In this document: positions 17,378-27,578 of the stretch, piece by piece
Position numbering within the stretch: position 1 is the first letter of the stretch
Layout: every line of letters begins with the position of its first letter
From: Vibrio rhodolitus
GTDB lineage: Bacteria; Pseudomonadota; Gammaproteobacteria; Enterobacterales; Vibrionaceae
Assembly (NCBI RefSeq): GCF_003350325.1
Contig: NZ_QLYZ01000007.1
Coordinates: 105,884-169,883, forward strand
Length of the DNA: 64,000 bases
Direction of reading: 5' to 3'
Notes under the pieces: generated by a model
Databases searched by the model: none
Told to the model about the DNA's origin: nothing
The model's input: only the letters and a program-made list of their open reading frames with translations
Position numbers and translations under genes: made by a program

Positions 17378-19741
17378 ATGACAGATAAAAGCACCAAAAC
17401 ACCACGAAAGCCAGCCGCTAAAAAGACGCCGGCTAAGCGTGGCAAACCCAGTCCAAGAAAGAAAAAGCCAGCAAATGGTAAAAAGTCATGGTTGAAAACC
17501 TTATGGGGTATCAGCTGGAAGCTTGCGCTAATCGGTATCGCGATCTTGGTTTTTATTGGCATCTACCTTGATAGTTTGGTCAAACAAAAATTTGAAGGGC
17601 AGTTATTTGAACTGCCAACGGTGGTGTACGCTCGTATTTTAAACCTTGCCCCAGGGGATGAAATCAGCATCCAAGAGGTGCGCAATGAGCTGGATGTGCT
17701 TAATTATCGCAAAGTGCGCCAACCGAGATACCCAGGTGAGTATTCCTCTTCCTCGACCAAGATTGAGCTCATTCGTCGCCCATTTGAATTTACCGACGGA
17801 CCTGAGCCGGATCGCCATGTGATGCTCCATTTTGACGCCAGCGGTTTAACTCGAATTCAATCGTTGGAGCAAAAAGGGGATTTAGGTTATCTGCGGATAG
17901 AGCCCAAAATGCTGGGCATGTTGGAGAAAAACCGCGACGAGCAGCGATTATTCTTACGTCGTGAACAGTTCCCGGAAGTGATGGTTGATGCGCTTTTGGT
18001 GACCGAAGACCGTGACTTTTACAAACATGATGGGGTTTCACCATTGGCGATTGCTCGTGCGATGGTGGTGAACATCAAAGCCGGGCGCACGGTTCAAGGT
18101 GGCAGTACCTTAACTCAGCAATTGGCTAAGAATTTATTCTTAACCAGTGATCGCACCTTGTGGCGTAAGATCCGCGAAGCGTATATCGCCATTATCCTTG
18201 ATTACCGTTACGACAAAGACCGCATTCTTGAGGCGTATCTCAATGAAGTTTACCTCGGTCAAAGTGGTGGTGAAGCGGTGCACGGTTTTGGTTTAGCGGC
18301 GCGACTTTACTTTGGGCAGCCAATCCAAGAGCTGCGCATTGATCAATTGGCGATGCTGGTCGGCATGGTGAAAGGACCATCGTATTACAATCCGGTCCGT
18401 TACCCTGATCGCGCTAAAACGCGCCGCGATCTTGTTTTGCGTTTGATGATGCAACAAGGCTATTTAACGCCAAACGAATTTGATCAAGCGGCAAGTCGTC
18501 CGCTTGATATTCAGGATAATCCGCGCATTGCTAGCCGTCAGCCTGCTTATTTTCAACAGCTAACGATTGAGCTAAAGGAGAAAGTGGGCAGTGCATTTGA
18601 AGCTGATAAAGGCTTGAAAGTGTTTACCTCGCTCGATCCGGTGTCACAGCATGAGTTGGAAAAAGCGATCGAGAAGAAGATCCCGCAGCTGGCAAAAGTG
18701 GCAGGCAAAGAGCTGGAGGGTGCCGCTATCGCCGTAGATCGTCACAGTGGTGAGATCCGCGCCATGGTGGGCGGTAAACGCACTGGCTATGATGGTTTTA
18801 ACCGTGCGCTTAATGCCAGTCGTCAAATTGGTTCACTGGCTAAGCCAGCGGTATATCTAACTGCCTTGCAGCAACCTGAGCGCTACAATTTGGCGACGAC
18901 ACTGAACGATAAACCGTTGAGTTTAAAAGGCTCGAAAGGCAATGTTTGGTCGCCACGCAACTATGACCGTAAATATCGTGGCGATGTGCCACTGTATATG
19001 GCGCTCGCCAAATCCCTCAACGTACCTACCGTACAATTGGGGATGCAGTTAGGTATTCCACAAGTGATGGATACTTTTGCCAAGCTTGGTGTTGATAAGC
19101 AAGAAATTCGTCCGGTGCCGTCGATGTTTTTGGGCTCATTCAGCCTAACGCCATTTCAAGTGGCACAGATGTACCAAACCTTAACTAACTCAGGTAAGCA
19201 GGCGCAGCTCTCGGCGCTTCGCTCTGTGGTGGATATGGAAGGTAAGGTTCTCTACCAATCACTACCTGTTGCCAAGCAGACCGTCGATCAGCGCGCAGCA
19301 TGGCTAACCACCTATGCGATGAAGCGTGGCGTGGCGGAAGGCACTGGTCGTTATCTGACCAATCAATTTGCTTCAGCGGCATTGGCTGGTAAAACGGGCA
19401 CCAGTAATGACACCAAAGATAGCTGGTTTGTTGGGGTTGATGGGCGTGAAGTGACCACTATTTGGCTCGGGCGTGATGATAACAAAACTACTAAGCTAAC
19501 GGGCTCGAGTGGCGCTCTGCGTGTTTATGCCGAGTATCTACAACATCGAATTCCAGCGAAGTTATTGTTGCCATGGCCAAAAGAGATCAGCACCTTTGGT
19601 TTTGCCAAAACTGCTAACGGAAGCTTAGTCCTTGATTGTGGGAGTGATTTTAAGCTGCCAGTTTGGGATGAACATGGTAAGTTGCAACAAGAGTGCAGTA
19701 ACCAACCGGCAGATTGGTTGAAAAAAATCTTTACTTGGTAG
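17378..19741 (+). CDS. mrcB: Penicillin-binding protein 1B
   Basis: Bifunctional class A PBP that polymerises and cross-links peptidoglycan. The 787 residues run: Lys/Pro-rich cytoplasmic tail (1-45), one transmembrane helix (about 46-68), UB2H-like region, GT51 glycosyltransferase with catalytic E210 in TEDRDFY and the GGSTLTQQLAKNLF motif, then transpeptidase with S486 (SLAK), SLN (546-548) and KTG (672-674). Outer-membrane LpoB-type activators regulate E. coli PBP1b through the UB2H domain; none is in the window. The gene starts 2 bases after hrpB ends. Confidence 0.96.
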   Translation: MTDKSTKTPRKPAAKKTPAKRGKPSPRKKKPANGKKSWLKTLWGISWKLALIGIAILVFIGIYLDSLVKQKFEGQLFELPTVVYARILNLAPGDEISIQEVRNELDVLNYRKVRQPRYPGEYSSSSTKIELIRRPFEFTDGPEPDRHVMLHFDASGLTRIQSLEQKGDLGYLRIEPKMLGMLEKNRDEQRLFLRREQFPEVMVDALLVTEDRDFYKHDGVSPLAIARAMVVNIKAGRTVQGGSTLTQQLAKNLFLTSDRTLWRKIREAYIAIILDYRYDKDRILEAYLNEVYLGQSGGEAVHGFGLAARLYFGQPIQELRIDQLAMLVGMVKGPSYYNPVRYPDRAKTRRDLVLRLMMQQGYLTPNEFDQAASRPLDIQDNPRIASRQPAYFQQLTIELKEKVGSAFEADKGLKVFTSLDPVSQHELEKAIEKKIPQLAKVAGKELEGAAIAVDRHSGEIRAMVGGKRTGYDGFNRALNASRQIGSLAKPAVYLTALQQPERYNLATTLNDKPLSLKGSKGNVWSPRNYDRKYRGDVPLYMALAKSLNVPTVQLGMQLGIPQVMDTFAKLGVDKQEIRPVPSMFLGSFSLTPFQVAQMYQTLTNSGKQAQLSALRSVVDMEGKVLYQSLPVAKQTVDQRAAWLTTYAMKRGVAEGTGRYLTNQFASAALAGKTGTSNDTKDSWFVGVDGREVTTIWLGRDDNKTTKLTGSSGALRVYAEYLQHRIPAKLLLPWPKEISTFGFAKTANGSLVLDCGSDFKLPVWDEHGKLQQECSNQPADWLKKIFTW

Positions 19742-19777
19742 ATCTGTAATTAAGCCAAACATGAGGGAACATCACTG

Positions 19778-22063
19778 GTGAAAAAGCTAAGCCTGTTACT
19801 GACTATGGTTGCCTTGATTGCTTCGAACGTTTTAGCCCAAGAGGTTACGGAGCAGGAGCAAAGACCTAAAGTTGCATTGGTGCTAGCCGGTGGTGGCGCT
19901 AAAGGTGCGGCGCATATTGGCGTGTTGAAAGCGCTTGAGCAAATGCGTATTCCTGTGGATTACATTACGGGTACCAGCATGGGGGCTTATGTCGGTGGCT
20001 TGTATGCCACGGGCATGAGCGCTGATGAAATTGAAGCCTTTATTGTTAGTGTCGATTGGAGTAGTGGCTATCGCGATCGCGTTGATCGTAGCCAACGTCG
20101 AGTGCGTGACAAAGAGTATGAAGATCGCTATCAACTAACCACTGATCTTGGCTTTGATTGGTCTGGCATTAAAGGTACGCGTGGTGTGGTGCAAGGGCAG
20201 GGAATGCTGCGCATTTTACGTGAAACCACTGGCAATTTGCCCGCGTTTGCATCATTTGATGATTTAGCCATTCCATATCGTTCAGTAGCTACCGACATTA
20301 TCGAATTAGAATCGGTGGTTATTGATCATGGCTACCTCGTCGATGCCATGATGGCGAGTATGTCGGTTCCAGGTGCATTACCGCCTTATCGGATTGGCGA
20401 TCGCTTATTGGTTGATGGTGGCGTAACCAACAATATGCCAGTTGATGTTGCGCGCGAGCTAGGCGCGGATGTGGTGATTGCGGTTGATATCAGTACCGAC
20501 TACAAGCAAGAAGAAGATTTTACTGACTTGTTTACCGTGGCTGATCAGCTGTCCAACTACCTAGTGCGTCGCAGTACCAACCGCCAAGCAGAAACGCTAG
20601 GGGAGCAAGATCTGCTGTTGCGCCCTCAAGTTGGCGATATGGAAACCACCGAGTTTGCGCGCATGCCAGAAGCCTATCAAGAAGGCATCCGAATCGCGAT
20701 GGCGCAGAAGGAGCGCTTGCAATCCTTATCGCTCAGTAGCGCAGACTATCAAAAGTACGTCGATAGAAAACAGGCGGCACGTAAAGAGCTGCGTTATGGC
20801 GATGAAACAGTCGTGTCGGATATCGTACTGAATAACAACACTCACTACAGTGATGAGTTGTTAGAAAGTCGCCTTAACTTGCAGCCAGGGCAGCGTTTCA
20901 CCACTAAGCAGCTTGAGCAAAGTGTGCAAGACCTTTATGCCCTAGATCGCTTTGAGCTTATTTCCTATCGCTATGCCGAACAAGATGATCAAGATGTCTT
21001 GTTTGTCGATGTCAACGAGAAGTCATGGGGACCTAACTACATGAATTTTCGTTTCTTCCTTGAAGATGACTTCAATACCGATAGCCAATATTCCATTGGT
21101 GTCTCAACCAATTTTACTGATCTAAATCAGCACGGTGCCGAGCTAAGAACCAATCTTGAAGTAGGCACCGACAAACTGATTGAAGCGGAGTTTTATCGCC
21201 CATTTCTTTCTAATCAGAAGCTATTTACCACCATTGGTCTGCAATACAATAAGCAAAAACGTAACGCACCACTTGCAGGTTTTGAAGACACCAGTTTGGA
21301 AGCGACCAAAGATTTCTTACCGGTCAGTTATAACGAGTGGGTTGCTGAGTGGGCGCTAGGCTATCAGGATGCGTTGTGGCGCGAGTTTAAAATCGGCTTA
21401 CGCTATACCGATGGTGATGGTTTATTTTCAACCTTGCCTTCCCTCGGTGACGTTGCCTTTACTCGCCAAGGGGTGTTTGCCAACTATCGCATCGATACCC
21501 TAGATAACTACAGTTTACCGACGCGTGGTGTCTATCTTGATTTGCACTATTTAGTCTCTAAAGACAAAACGGTTGGCGATCCTTCCTCGGTATTCGCGGG
21601 CACCGAAAGCGATATCTCTTACGAATTTGGCGGCACTTTAACTGCGGCGAAGAGTTTTTCTCGCCATACTTTGGTCGCAAATTTAGATGCAGGGTTTGTG
21701 GAAAGTCAAAATTCCTCACTGCCGATAGATCCGGAAAACATCGGTGGCTTCTTACAGTTGTCAGGTATTCCTCGTAATAGCTTGATTGGTAAGAACAAAG
21801 TTTTTGGTAGCCTTGTTTACCGTTACCGTTGGTTTGACAATGATTTCGGCTTGTTCACATCACCGCTGTATCTTGGTGCGTCGCTTGAGTACGGTGGTGT
21901 TTGGTCTGATCCGGATGTCGGGCTTTCTGATGCGCCGTTATACACCGCAGGCTCGGTGTTTGCTGGAGTTGATTCGCCGATAGGACCGATTATGTTTGCT
22001 TACGGGCGAACGGAAGATAATTTCGATTCAATCTATTTAATTGTCGGTACATCATTTAAGTAG
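19778..22063 (+). CDS. Patatin-like phospholipase fused to POTRA and Omp85 barrel (PlpD/type Vd-like)
   Basis: Predicted outer-membrane or secreted lipase of 761 residues. A signal peptide (KKLSLLLTMVALIASNVLA) is followed by a patatin domain with the nucleophile elbow GTSMG (S67), the oxyanion motif GGGAKGAAH and the dyad Asp in DGG (D213). A POTRA-like domain (about 340-420) and a C-terminal 16-strand-type surface-antigen barrel follow, with the protein ending in an aromatic/hydrophobic strand (DSIYLIVGTSFK). This layout matches Pseudomonas PlpD (type Vd autotransporter) and its relatives. Start is GTG with GAGGGA upstream. Catalytic residues are intact, so phospholipase activity is expected. 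It follows mrcB by 36 bases and may be cotranscribed. Confidence 0.92.
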   Translation: MKKLSLLLTMVALIASNVLAQEVTEQEQRPKVALVLAGGGAKGAAHIGVLKALEQMRIPVDYITGTSMGAYVGGLYATGMSADEIEAFIVSVDWSSGYRDRVDRSQRRVRDKEYEDRYQLTTDLGFDWSGIKGTRGVVQGQGMLRILRETTGNLPAFASFDDLAIPYRSVATDIIELESVVIDHGYLVDAMMASMSVPGALPPYRIGDRLLVDGGVTNNMPVDVARELGADVVIAVDISTDYKQEEDFTDLFTVADQLSNYLVRRSTNRQAETLGEQDLLLRPQVGDMETTEFARMPEAYQEGIRIAMAQKERLQSLSLSSADYQKYVDRKQAARKELRYGDETVVSDIVLNNNTHYSDELLESRLNLQPGQRFTTKQLEQSVQDLYALDRFELISYRYAEQDDQDVLFVDVNEKSWGPNYMNFRFFLEDDFNTDSQYSIGVSTNFTDLNQHGAELRTNLEVGTDKLIEAEFYRPFLSNQKLFTTIGLQYNKQKRNAPLAGFEDTSLEATKDFLPVSYNEWVAEWALGYQDALWREFKIGLRYTDGDGLFSTLPSLGDVAFTRQGVFANYRIDTLDNYSLPTRGVYLDLHYLVSKDKTVGDPSSVFAGTESDISYEFGGTLTAAKSFSRHTLVANLDAGFVESQNSSLPIDPENIGGFLQLSGIPRNSLIGKNKVFGSLVYRYRWFDNDFGLFTSPLYLGASLEYGGVWSDPDVGLSDAPLYTAGSVFAGVDSPIGPIMFAYGRTEDNFDSIYLIVGTSFK

Positions 22064-22349
22064 ATTGGATAAAAAAGAGCAATCACAAAACAATCGTTTG
22101 TAACGGGCGGAAATAGCGGACAAATCATAGAACTTTAGTCTTAAGTTGCTATGTTGGTCAAAATGATGAGATTTTAATTTAAGGTTAAATTTGCTATTAT
22201 CCCGCCCACAGTTTGGCCTCTCTGGCGCTGTTTATCAGTCGATGAATAATGACAATATGGCAATGGAGAGCCAAGTTTCCAAGGATGTTTACTCCTCATG
22301 TTTATAACAAACAGAAACCGAGGAGAAACCGCAATGAGAGGAAAAAGTC
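22064..22349 (+). promoter_or_regulatory. acnB upstream region and leader
   Basis: This 286-bp gap between the patatin gene and acnB is A/T-rich to about 22200, where TTTGCTATTATCCC could supply a -10 (TATTAT, about 22194). The rest is a probable 5' leader of over 100 bases with two short reading frames: 21 codons from 22242 with no clear ribosome-binding site, and a heptapeptide (see separate entry). acnB leaders in enterobacteria are targets of RyhB and of apo-aconitase; whether that holds here is unknown. Confidence 0.35.
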
Positions 22350-22357
22350 GTGCTTGA
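22334..22357 (+). CDS. Possible heptapeptide upstream ORF overlapping the acnB start
   Basis: ATG at 22334 opens MRGKSRA and stops at TGA 22355-22357, in a different frame from acnB and spanning its GTG start (22350). It has its own strong Shine-Dalgarno (GAGGAG, 22320-22325, 8-base spacing), while acnB has AGAGGA (22337-22342) inside this mini-ORF. If translated it would couple to or compete with acnB initiation. No homology claim is possible for seven residues. Confidence 0.3.
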   Translation: MRGKSRA

Positions 22358-24938
22358 AGCCTACCGTAAACACGTCGCAGAGCGTGCTGCTGAAGGAGTT
22401 GTTCCAAAGCCTTTGGATGCAGAACAAGTTGCTGGACTTGTTGAGCTATTAAAGACCCCACCACAAGGTGAAGAAGCGTTTATTCTTGACCTACTTGAAA
22501 ACCGTATCCCACCAGGTGTTGATGAAGCTGCTTATGTTAAAGCGGGCTTTTTAACCGCTGTGGCGAAAGGTGAAGTTGCATCCCCATTAGTGAGCCGTGA
22601 AAAAGCGGCACAATTGCTAGGTACGATGCAGGGCGGTTACAACATTGCACCGCTAGTTGAGCTACTAGATGATGAAGCGCTTGCGCCTATCTCAGTGACT
22701 GCACTGTCTCATACTCTGCTGATGTTTGATGCTTTCTACGATGTCGAAGAGAAGGCTAAAGCAGGCAACCAATATGCGCAGCAAGTTATGCAGTCGTGGG
22801 CGGATGCCGAATGGTTTACTGCAAAAGATAAAGTCGCAGAAAAAATCACAGTTAAAGTATTTAAAGTCACTGGTGAAACCAATACCGATGACTTGTCACC
22901 AGCACCTGACGCTTGGTCTCGCCCTGATATTCCTGTGCACGCCAAAGCGATGCTTAAAATGGAGCGTGATGGCATCAACCCTGATGAAGCGGGAAGCGTT
23001 GGTCCAATCACGCAAATCGAAGAGCTACAAAAAGACGGTATCCCTCTAGCCTACGTCGGTGACGTAGTTGGTACAGGTTCTTCACGTAAATCTGCCACTA
23101 ACTCAGTGCTTTGGTTTATGGGTGACGATATCCCATACGTACCAAACAAACGCACTGGCGGTATCTGTCTAGGCGGTAAAATTGCACCAATCTTCTACAA
23201 CACAATGGAAGACTCGGGCGCACTACCGATTGAACTAGACGTACAGAACATGAATATGGGTGATGTAATTGATATCTACCCATATGAAGGCGTAGTACGT
23301 AAGAACAACGAAGAAATTTCTAAGTTTGAACTGAGCAAAGTGCTGCTGGATGAAGTTCGCGCTGGTGGTCGTATTCCACTTATCATCGGTCGTGGCTTAA
23401 CCAGTCGTGCACGTGCTTCACTGGGTCTTGAAGATACCGACCTGTTTGCGAAGCCCGTGGACCCATCAGCGTCAACCAAAGGCTACACACTGGCACAAAA
23501 AATGGTCGGTAAGGCATGTGGCGTAGAAGGTGTGCGTGCAGGTCAATACTGTGAGCCTAAGATGACCACAGTCGGCTCGCAGGATACTACCGGTCCAATG
23601 ACGCGTGATGAGCTGAAAGACCTAGCGTGTCTGGGCTTCTCAGCAGATCTTGTGATGCAGTCATTCTGTCATACTTCGGCTTATCCAAAACCAGTTGATG
23701 TAAACACACACCATACATTGCCTGATTTCATTATGAACCGTGGTGGTGTGTCACTGCGCCCGGGCGATGGTGTTATTCACTCATGGTTAAACCGTATGCT
23801 ACTGCCTGATACTGTTGGTACTGGTGGTGACTCACATACTCGTTTCCCATTAGGTATCTCATTCCCAGCAGGTTCTGGTCTCGTTGCGTTTGCAGCGGCA
23901 ACCGGCGTTATGCCATTGGATATGCCTGAATCTATCCTAGTGCGTTTTAAAGGTGAAATGCAGCCAGGTATCACGCTACGTGATCTTGTTCATGCCATCC
24001 CTTACTACGCGATTCAGCAAGGTCTACTGACGGTTGAGAAAGCCGGCAAGATCAACGAATTCTCTGGTCGTGTACTAGAGATTGAAGGCGTTGAGCACCT
24101 AACTGTTGAGCAGGCATTCGAGCTATCTGACGCGTCAGCAGAGCGTTCTGCTGCGGGTTGTACTGTTAAACTGTCGCAAGAGTCAGTGGAAGAGTACCTA
24201 AACTCAAACATCACTATGCTTAAGTGGATGATCTCTGAAGGTTACGGTGACCGCCGTACTATCGAGCGTCGTATCACAGCGATGGAAGAGTGGTTGGCAA
24301 ATCCAGAACTGATGGAAGCGGATGCGGATGCAGAATACGCACACGTGATTGAAATTGACCTTGCTGAGATCAGCGAGCCAATTCTATGTGCGCCAAACGA
24401 TCCGGATGATGCTCGCCTACTGTCTGAAGTTCAAGGCACACAAATCGATGAAGTATTTATCGGTTCATGTATGACTAACATTGGTCACTTCCGTGCTGCT
24501 GGTAAGTTACTTGAGCAGTTCGGTGGTCAACTAGATACTCGTCTATGGGTAGCGCCGCCAACTAAGATGGATAAGGATCAGCTAACTGAAGAAGGTTACT
24601 ATGGCATTTACGGTCGTGCTGGGGTTCGTATTGAAACTCCGGGCTGTTCGCTATGTATGGGTAACCAAGCGCGCGTAGCAGACAAAGCGACCGTAATGTC
24701 GACGTCAACGCGTAACTTCCCGAACCGTCTAGGTACAGGTGCGAACGTTTACCTATCTTCTGCAGAGCTAGCAGCTGTGGGTGCAATTCTAGGTAAGATT
24801 CCAACTAAGGAAGAGTATCTAGAGTACGCTAAGCAAATTGATGCGACTGCGGCGGACACTTACCGTTACTTGAACTTCCATAAGATGGAACAGTACACCA
24901 AGAAAGCGGATGAAGTGATCTTCCAAGAGCCTGCATAA
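22350..24938 (+). CDS. acnB: Aconitate hydratase B
   Basis: Bifunctional aconitase / 2-methylisocitrate dehydratase of the TCA and methylcitrate cycles, with an Fe-S centre. The 862 residues align end to end with E. coli AcnB (865), starting [15 protein letters not shown]. An N-terminal HEAT-like domain is followed by the swivel domain ([16 protein letters not shown]) and catalytic domains with Fe-S cysteine segments MQSFCHT and [11 protein letters not shown]. The start is GTG; no ATG fits homologues, and AGAGGA precedes it at the right distance. AcnB loses its cluster under iron limitation or oxidative stress and its apo form binds mRNA in E. coli. A strong terminator follows. Confidence 0.98.
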   Translation: MLEAYRKHVAERAAEGVVPKPLDAEQVAGLVELLKTPPQGEEAFILDLLENRIPPGVDEAAYVKAGFLTAVAKGEVASPLVSREKAAQLLGTMQGGYNIAPLVELLDDEALAPISVTALSHTLLMFDAFYDVEEKAKAGNQYAQQVMQSWADAEWFTAKDKVAEKITVKVFKVTGETNTDDLSPAPDAWSRPDIPVHAKAMLKMERDGINPDEAGSVGPITQIEELQKDGIPLAYVGDVVGTGSSRKSATNSVLWFMGDDIPYVPNKRTGGICLGGKIAPIFYNTMEDSGALPIELDVQNMNMGDVIDIYPYEGVVRKNNEEISKFELSKVLLDEVRAGGRIPLIIGRGLTSRARASLGLEDTDLFAKPVDPSASTKGYTLAQKMVGKACGVEGVRAGQYCEPKMTTVGSQDTTGPMTRDELKDLACLGFSADLVMQSFCHTSAYPKPVDVNTHHTLPDFIMNRGGVSLRPGDGVIHSWLNRMLLPDTVGTGGDSHTRFPLGISFPAGSGLVAFAAATGVMPLDMPESILVRFKGEMQPGITLRDLVHAIPYYAIQQGLLTVEKAGKINEFSGRVLEIEGVEHLTVEQAFELSDASAERSAAGCTVKLSQESVEEYLNSNITMLKWMISEGYGDRRTIERRITAMEEWLANPELMEADADAEYAHVIEIDLAEISEPILCAPNDPDDARLLSEVQGTQIDEVFIGSCMTNIGHFRAAGKLLEQFGGQLDTRLWVAPPTKMDKDQLTEEGYYGIYGRAGVRIETPGCSLCMGNQARVADKATVMSTSTRNFPNRLGTGANVYLSSAELAAVGAILGKIPTKEEYLEYAKQIDATAADTYRYLNFHKMEQYTKKADEVIFQEPA

Positions 24939-24964
24939 GCTTGTTTTAGAATAAAGCTTAGCTA

Positions 24965-24998
24965 ATAAAAAAACCGCAGAAGATATCTGCGGTTTTTT
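24965..24998. terminator. Bidirectional terminator between acnB and glycerate kinase
   Basis: CCGCAGA / TCTGCGG (24974-24980 with 24986-24992), loop AGATA, with an A-run before and T-run after, so it can end acnB (plus) and the glycerate operon (minus). Confidence 0.88.
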
Positions 24999-25028
24999 GT
25001 TTTTATCAATTCAAGGAAAGCCGGTGAA

Positions 25029-26162
25029 TTACAGCTTCACTTGAAGCATCGCAGCAACGTTACGCGCAGTTAATTCGATGTTTTGCGCCGCTTCTACTAG
25101 CGCGGTTGGCAGGTCAACGGAGCGGTTAACCACAGCAAATACAGCATCAATACCGTGCTCATGCACCACACCACAATCTTGAGTGAGACAGCCAGCAATG
25201 CCGATAACCGGTACATTGTGCTTTTTCGCGGTACGCGCGACACCAATTGGCGTTTTACCATGGATTGTTTGGCTATCGATACGACCTTCACCAGTGATCA
25301 CGAGATCAGCATCAGCAACCACTTCGGATAGATTGACCGCATCCATAACGATTTCGATACCTGGGCGCAATTCTGCGTTTAGCAGTCCCATTAAGGCTGC
25401 ACCTAAACCGCCAGCCGCACCAGCGCCAGGACGGTTTAGCACATCGTGACCCAATTGCTGTTTAATCACTGCCGCATAGTGAGCAAGGTTACTGTCTAGT
25501 TGCGCGACCATCTCTGGTGTTGCGCCTTTCTGCGGACCAAATACTTGTGATGCCCCTTTTTCGCCGCACAATGGGTTATCAACATCACACGCCACTTCTA
25601 AGCGTACATTCGCTAGGCGAGGATCAAGCTCACTCATATCGATGGTGTGCAGTTTCGCTAGTTCACCGCCGCCAAAACCAAGCGATTGACCTGACTCGTC
25701 AAGTAAGCGAATGCCCAGAGCTTGCGCCATGCCTAGACCGCCGTCGTTAGTCGCACTACCGCCGATGCCAACGATAATGTGCTCAACACCTTTATCAAGT
25801 ACCGCTTTGATTAGCTCGCCAGTACCTAAGGTGGTGGTGATCATTGGGTTGCGCTTTTCAGGTTCGACTAGGTGCAGACCCGATGCCGCTGCCATTTCAA
25901 TGATGGCCGTTTTACCATCACCCATTAGACCGTAGAATCCCGTCACTGATTGACCCAGTGGACCCGTTACTGAGTGCTCAATGATCTCACCGCCCGTTGC
26001 ATCAACCAATGATTGAACCGTACCTTCGCCACCATCAGCCATTGGCAATTTGATGTATTCTGCATTTGGCAGGACTTGTTTGAATCCCTGCTCAATAGCA
26101 ACGGCGACATCCATCGCGCTAAGACTTTCTTTGTAAGAATCTGGAGCAATAACAATTTTCAT
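25029..26162 (-). CDS. Glycerate kinase (GlxK/GarK family)
   Basis: Phosphorylates D-glycerate, by family precedent at the 2-position, feeding glycolysis. The 377 residues match the family (about 380). Characteristic segments: KIVIAPDSYKESLSAMDVA at the N-terminus, PMADGGEGTVQSL, IVGIGGSATNDGGLGMA (the glycine-rich loop) and ADLVITGEGRIDSQTIHGK. It is downstream of a GntP-type permease (17-base gap) and a CdaR-type activator, a glycerate uptake and use unit. GarK and GlxK cannot be told apart here. Confidence 0.94.
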   Translation of the reverse strand: MKIVIAPDSYKESLSAMDVAVAIEQGFKQVLPNAEYIKLPMADGGEGTVQSLVDATGGEIIEHSVTGPLGQSVTGFYGLMGDGKTAIIEMAAASGLHLVEPEKRNPMITTTLGTGELIKAVLDKGVEHIIVGIGGSATNDGGLGMAQALGIRLLDESGQSLGFGGGELAKLHTIDMSELDPRLANVRLEVACDVDNPLCGEKGASQVFGPQKGATPEMVAQLDSNLAHYAAVIKQQLGHDVLNRPGAGAAGGLGAALMGLLNAELRPGIEIVMDAVNLSEVVADADLVITGEGRIDSQTIHGKTPIGVARTAKKHNVPVIGIAGCLTQDCGVVHEHGIDAVFAVVNRSVDLPTALVEAAQNIELTARNVAAMLQVKL

Positions 26163-26179
26163 AGTAATACCTAAACGCC

Positions 26180-27445
26180 TTAAACAAATAAACCAAATAC
26201 GCCGAACATCATGGTTGAGACAAATGCGATCATTAGACCAACCGCTGACTCGTAAGGAATGAGCTTAAGACGCTCACGAATATCCATGTGAACTGCACCA
26301 CCTGTAGCGTGGAAGAAGCTGCCGTGAGGCATGTGGTCAAGTACGGTTGCACCTGAGTGAATCATTGCCGCGCCAGCTAGAGCTGGTACGCCAAGTTCCA
26401 AAATTGTGTGGCTAAATACGCTGGCTGCAACCGCAGTACCTGCTGTTGTCGAAGCGGTTGCCAGTGACATCATTGCACCTGAGATTGGTGCCAGTAGATA
26501 AGATGGCAAACCAGAAGCTGTCAGGATTTCAATTAAGCCACCTTTCAGACCTGAGTTAGCAATAATGCCCGCCAGTGTACCCGTACCAAGAAGCATGACT
26601 GCAACCGGAGCCATGCGGCTTAGACCAGAAACAGCGAAGTGGTTAGTATCGCTAAAGCGACCCATGACTACCGCACCAATAAAGCCGCCAAGCGGAAGCG
26701 CGATAAGGGGATCAACGTTGATACCAGCGATAGGGCGTAGAGCTAAGAGTGCAATCGCAACTAGCGGTGCAACAATCGCAGCGCCAAAGGTAGGCAGTTT
26801 GCTGTGATCGACAGAAACCACTTCGCTTTCATGCACCATGCTGCCTTTGTTGGTTAGGCGTTTAGCAATGATATAAGCCAGTGCCAGACCAAATAGACCC
26901 GGGATAACACCCGCAGCCATAACCGAAGTCAGTGGTACGTTGAACGCATCAGCTGCTGCAATGGCGTTCGGGTTTGGTGACATGACGTTACCCGCTTTAC
27001 CACCGCCGACCATCGCAAGCAGAATGGCTGTTTTAGAGATGTTCGCGCGCTGGGCAATCGCCAGAGCGATAGGAGAAACAGTAATTACTGCAACGTCAAC
27101 GAATACGCCAACAGCAGTCAAAATAAGAGTGGCTAGAGCCAGAGCAAGTAGGGCGCGAGTTTCGCCGACTTTCTTAACAATCGTTTCTGCAATAGAGGTT
27201 GCTGCGCCTGACTCAATCAATACGCCTGCAAGTACACCAGCCGCGAGAATGCGCAGAACCGCAGTAACAATACCTTGCGCGCCGCCAATCATTAGCGACA
27301 CAGTGTCAGTCAGCGAAACGCCGCCAACCACACCACCAACTAAGGCACCGATAATCATGCCGTACGCTGGTGGAACTTTGCGTAGAATAAGTGCAATGGC
27401 AACAACAAGTGCCGCTAAGGCACCAAGTGTAGAGACTTCAGCCAT
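26180..27445 (-). CDS. GntP-family permease, probable D-glycerate transporter
   Basis: Inner-membrane proton symporter of the gluconate permease (GntP) family, 421 residues from this ATG, about 12-14 transmembrane segments. Family motifs include VPPAYGMIIGALVGGVVGG near the start and HMPHGSFFHATGGAV near the C-terminus. I start it at MAEVSTLG because TGGAA lies 6 bases ahead; the upstream in-frame codon at 27457 is a TTG and is unlikely. Genomic company (glycerate kinase, CdaR) suggests D-glycerate rather than gluconate as substrate; this is inference. Confidence 0.9.
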   Translation of the reverse strand: MAEVSTLGALAALVVAIALILRKVPPAYGMIIGALVGGVVGGVSLTDTVSLMIGGAQGIVTAVLRILAAGVLAGVLIESGAATSIAETIVKKVGETRALLALALATLILTAVGVFVDVAVITVSPIALAIAQRANISKTAILLAMVGGGKAGNVMSPNPNAIAAADAFNVPLTSVMAAGVIPGLFGLALAYIIAKRLTNKGSMVHESEVVSVDHSKLPTFGAAIVAPLVAIALLALRPIAGINVDPLIALPLGGFIGAVVMGRFSDTNHFAVSGLSRMAPVAVMLLGTGTLAGIIANSGLKGGLIEILTASGLPSYLLAPISGAMMSLATASTTAGTAVAASVFSHTILELGVPALAGAAMIHSGATVLDHMPHGSFFHATGGAVHMDIRERLKLIPYESAVGLMIAFVSTMMFGVFGLFV

Positions 27446-27552
27446 GGGGATTTCCAAAAAGGTTTTAAGAATAATTTTGTTGGCACTATAGACGTGCTAC
27501 TTAAAAGCGTCTTTGGATTGAGCAACAAATATTCTGGCTGAAATAACGACAT

Positions 27553-27572
27553 TTTTGTGCAATTGCACAAAA
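27553..27572. promoter_or_regulatory. Perfect 20-bp palindrome, probable CdaR operator
   Basis: TTTTGTGCAATTGCACAAAA, symmetric at every position, lies between the cdaR stop and the permease start, 108 bases before the permease ATG. Position and symmetry suit an activator site for the glycerate operon. A possible -10 (TATAGT on the minus strand, near 27488) has no good -35, as expected for an activator-dependent promoter. Confidence 0.65.
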
Positions 27573-27578
27573 GTTCAT

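Noticed and set aside
22242..22307. 21-codon frame in the acnB leader (starts MNNDNMAME)
   Set aside because: No clear Shine-Dalgarno and no features beyond a chance open frame; kept only as a note to the leader.
26940..27491. 183-codon open frame opposite the GntP permease gene
   Set aside because: It is antisense to a well-conserved permease; the Ala/Thr/Arg-rich composition is that expected from the complement of hydrophobic codons, and no ribosome-binding site or domain is visible.
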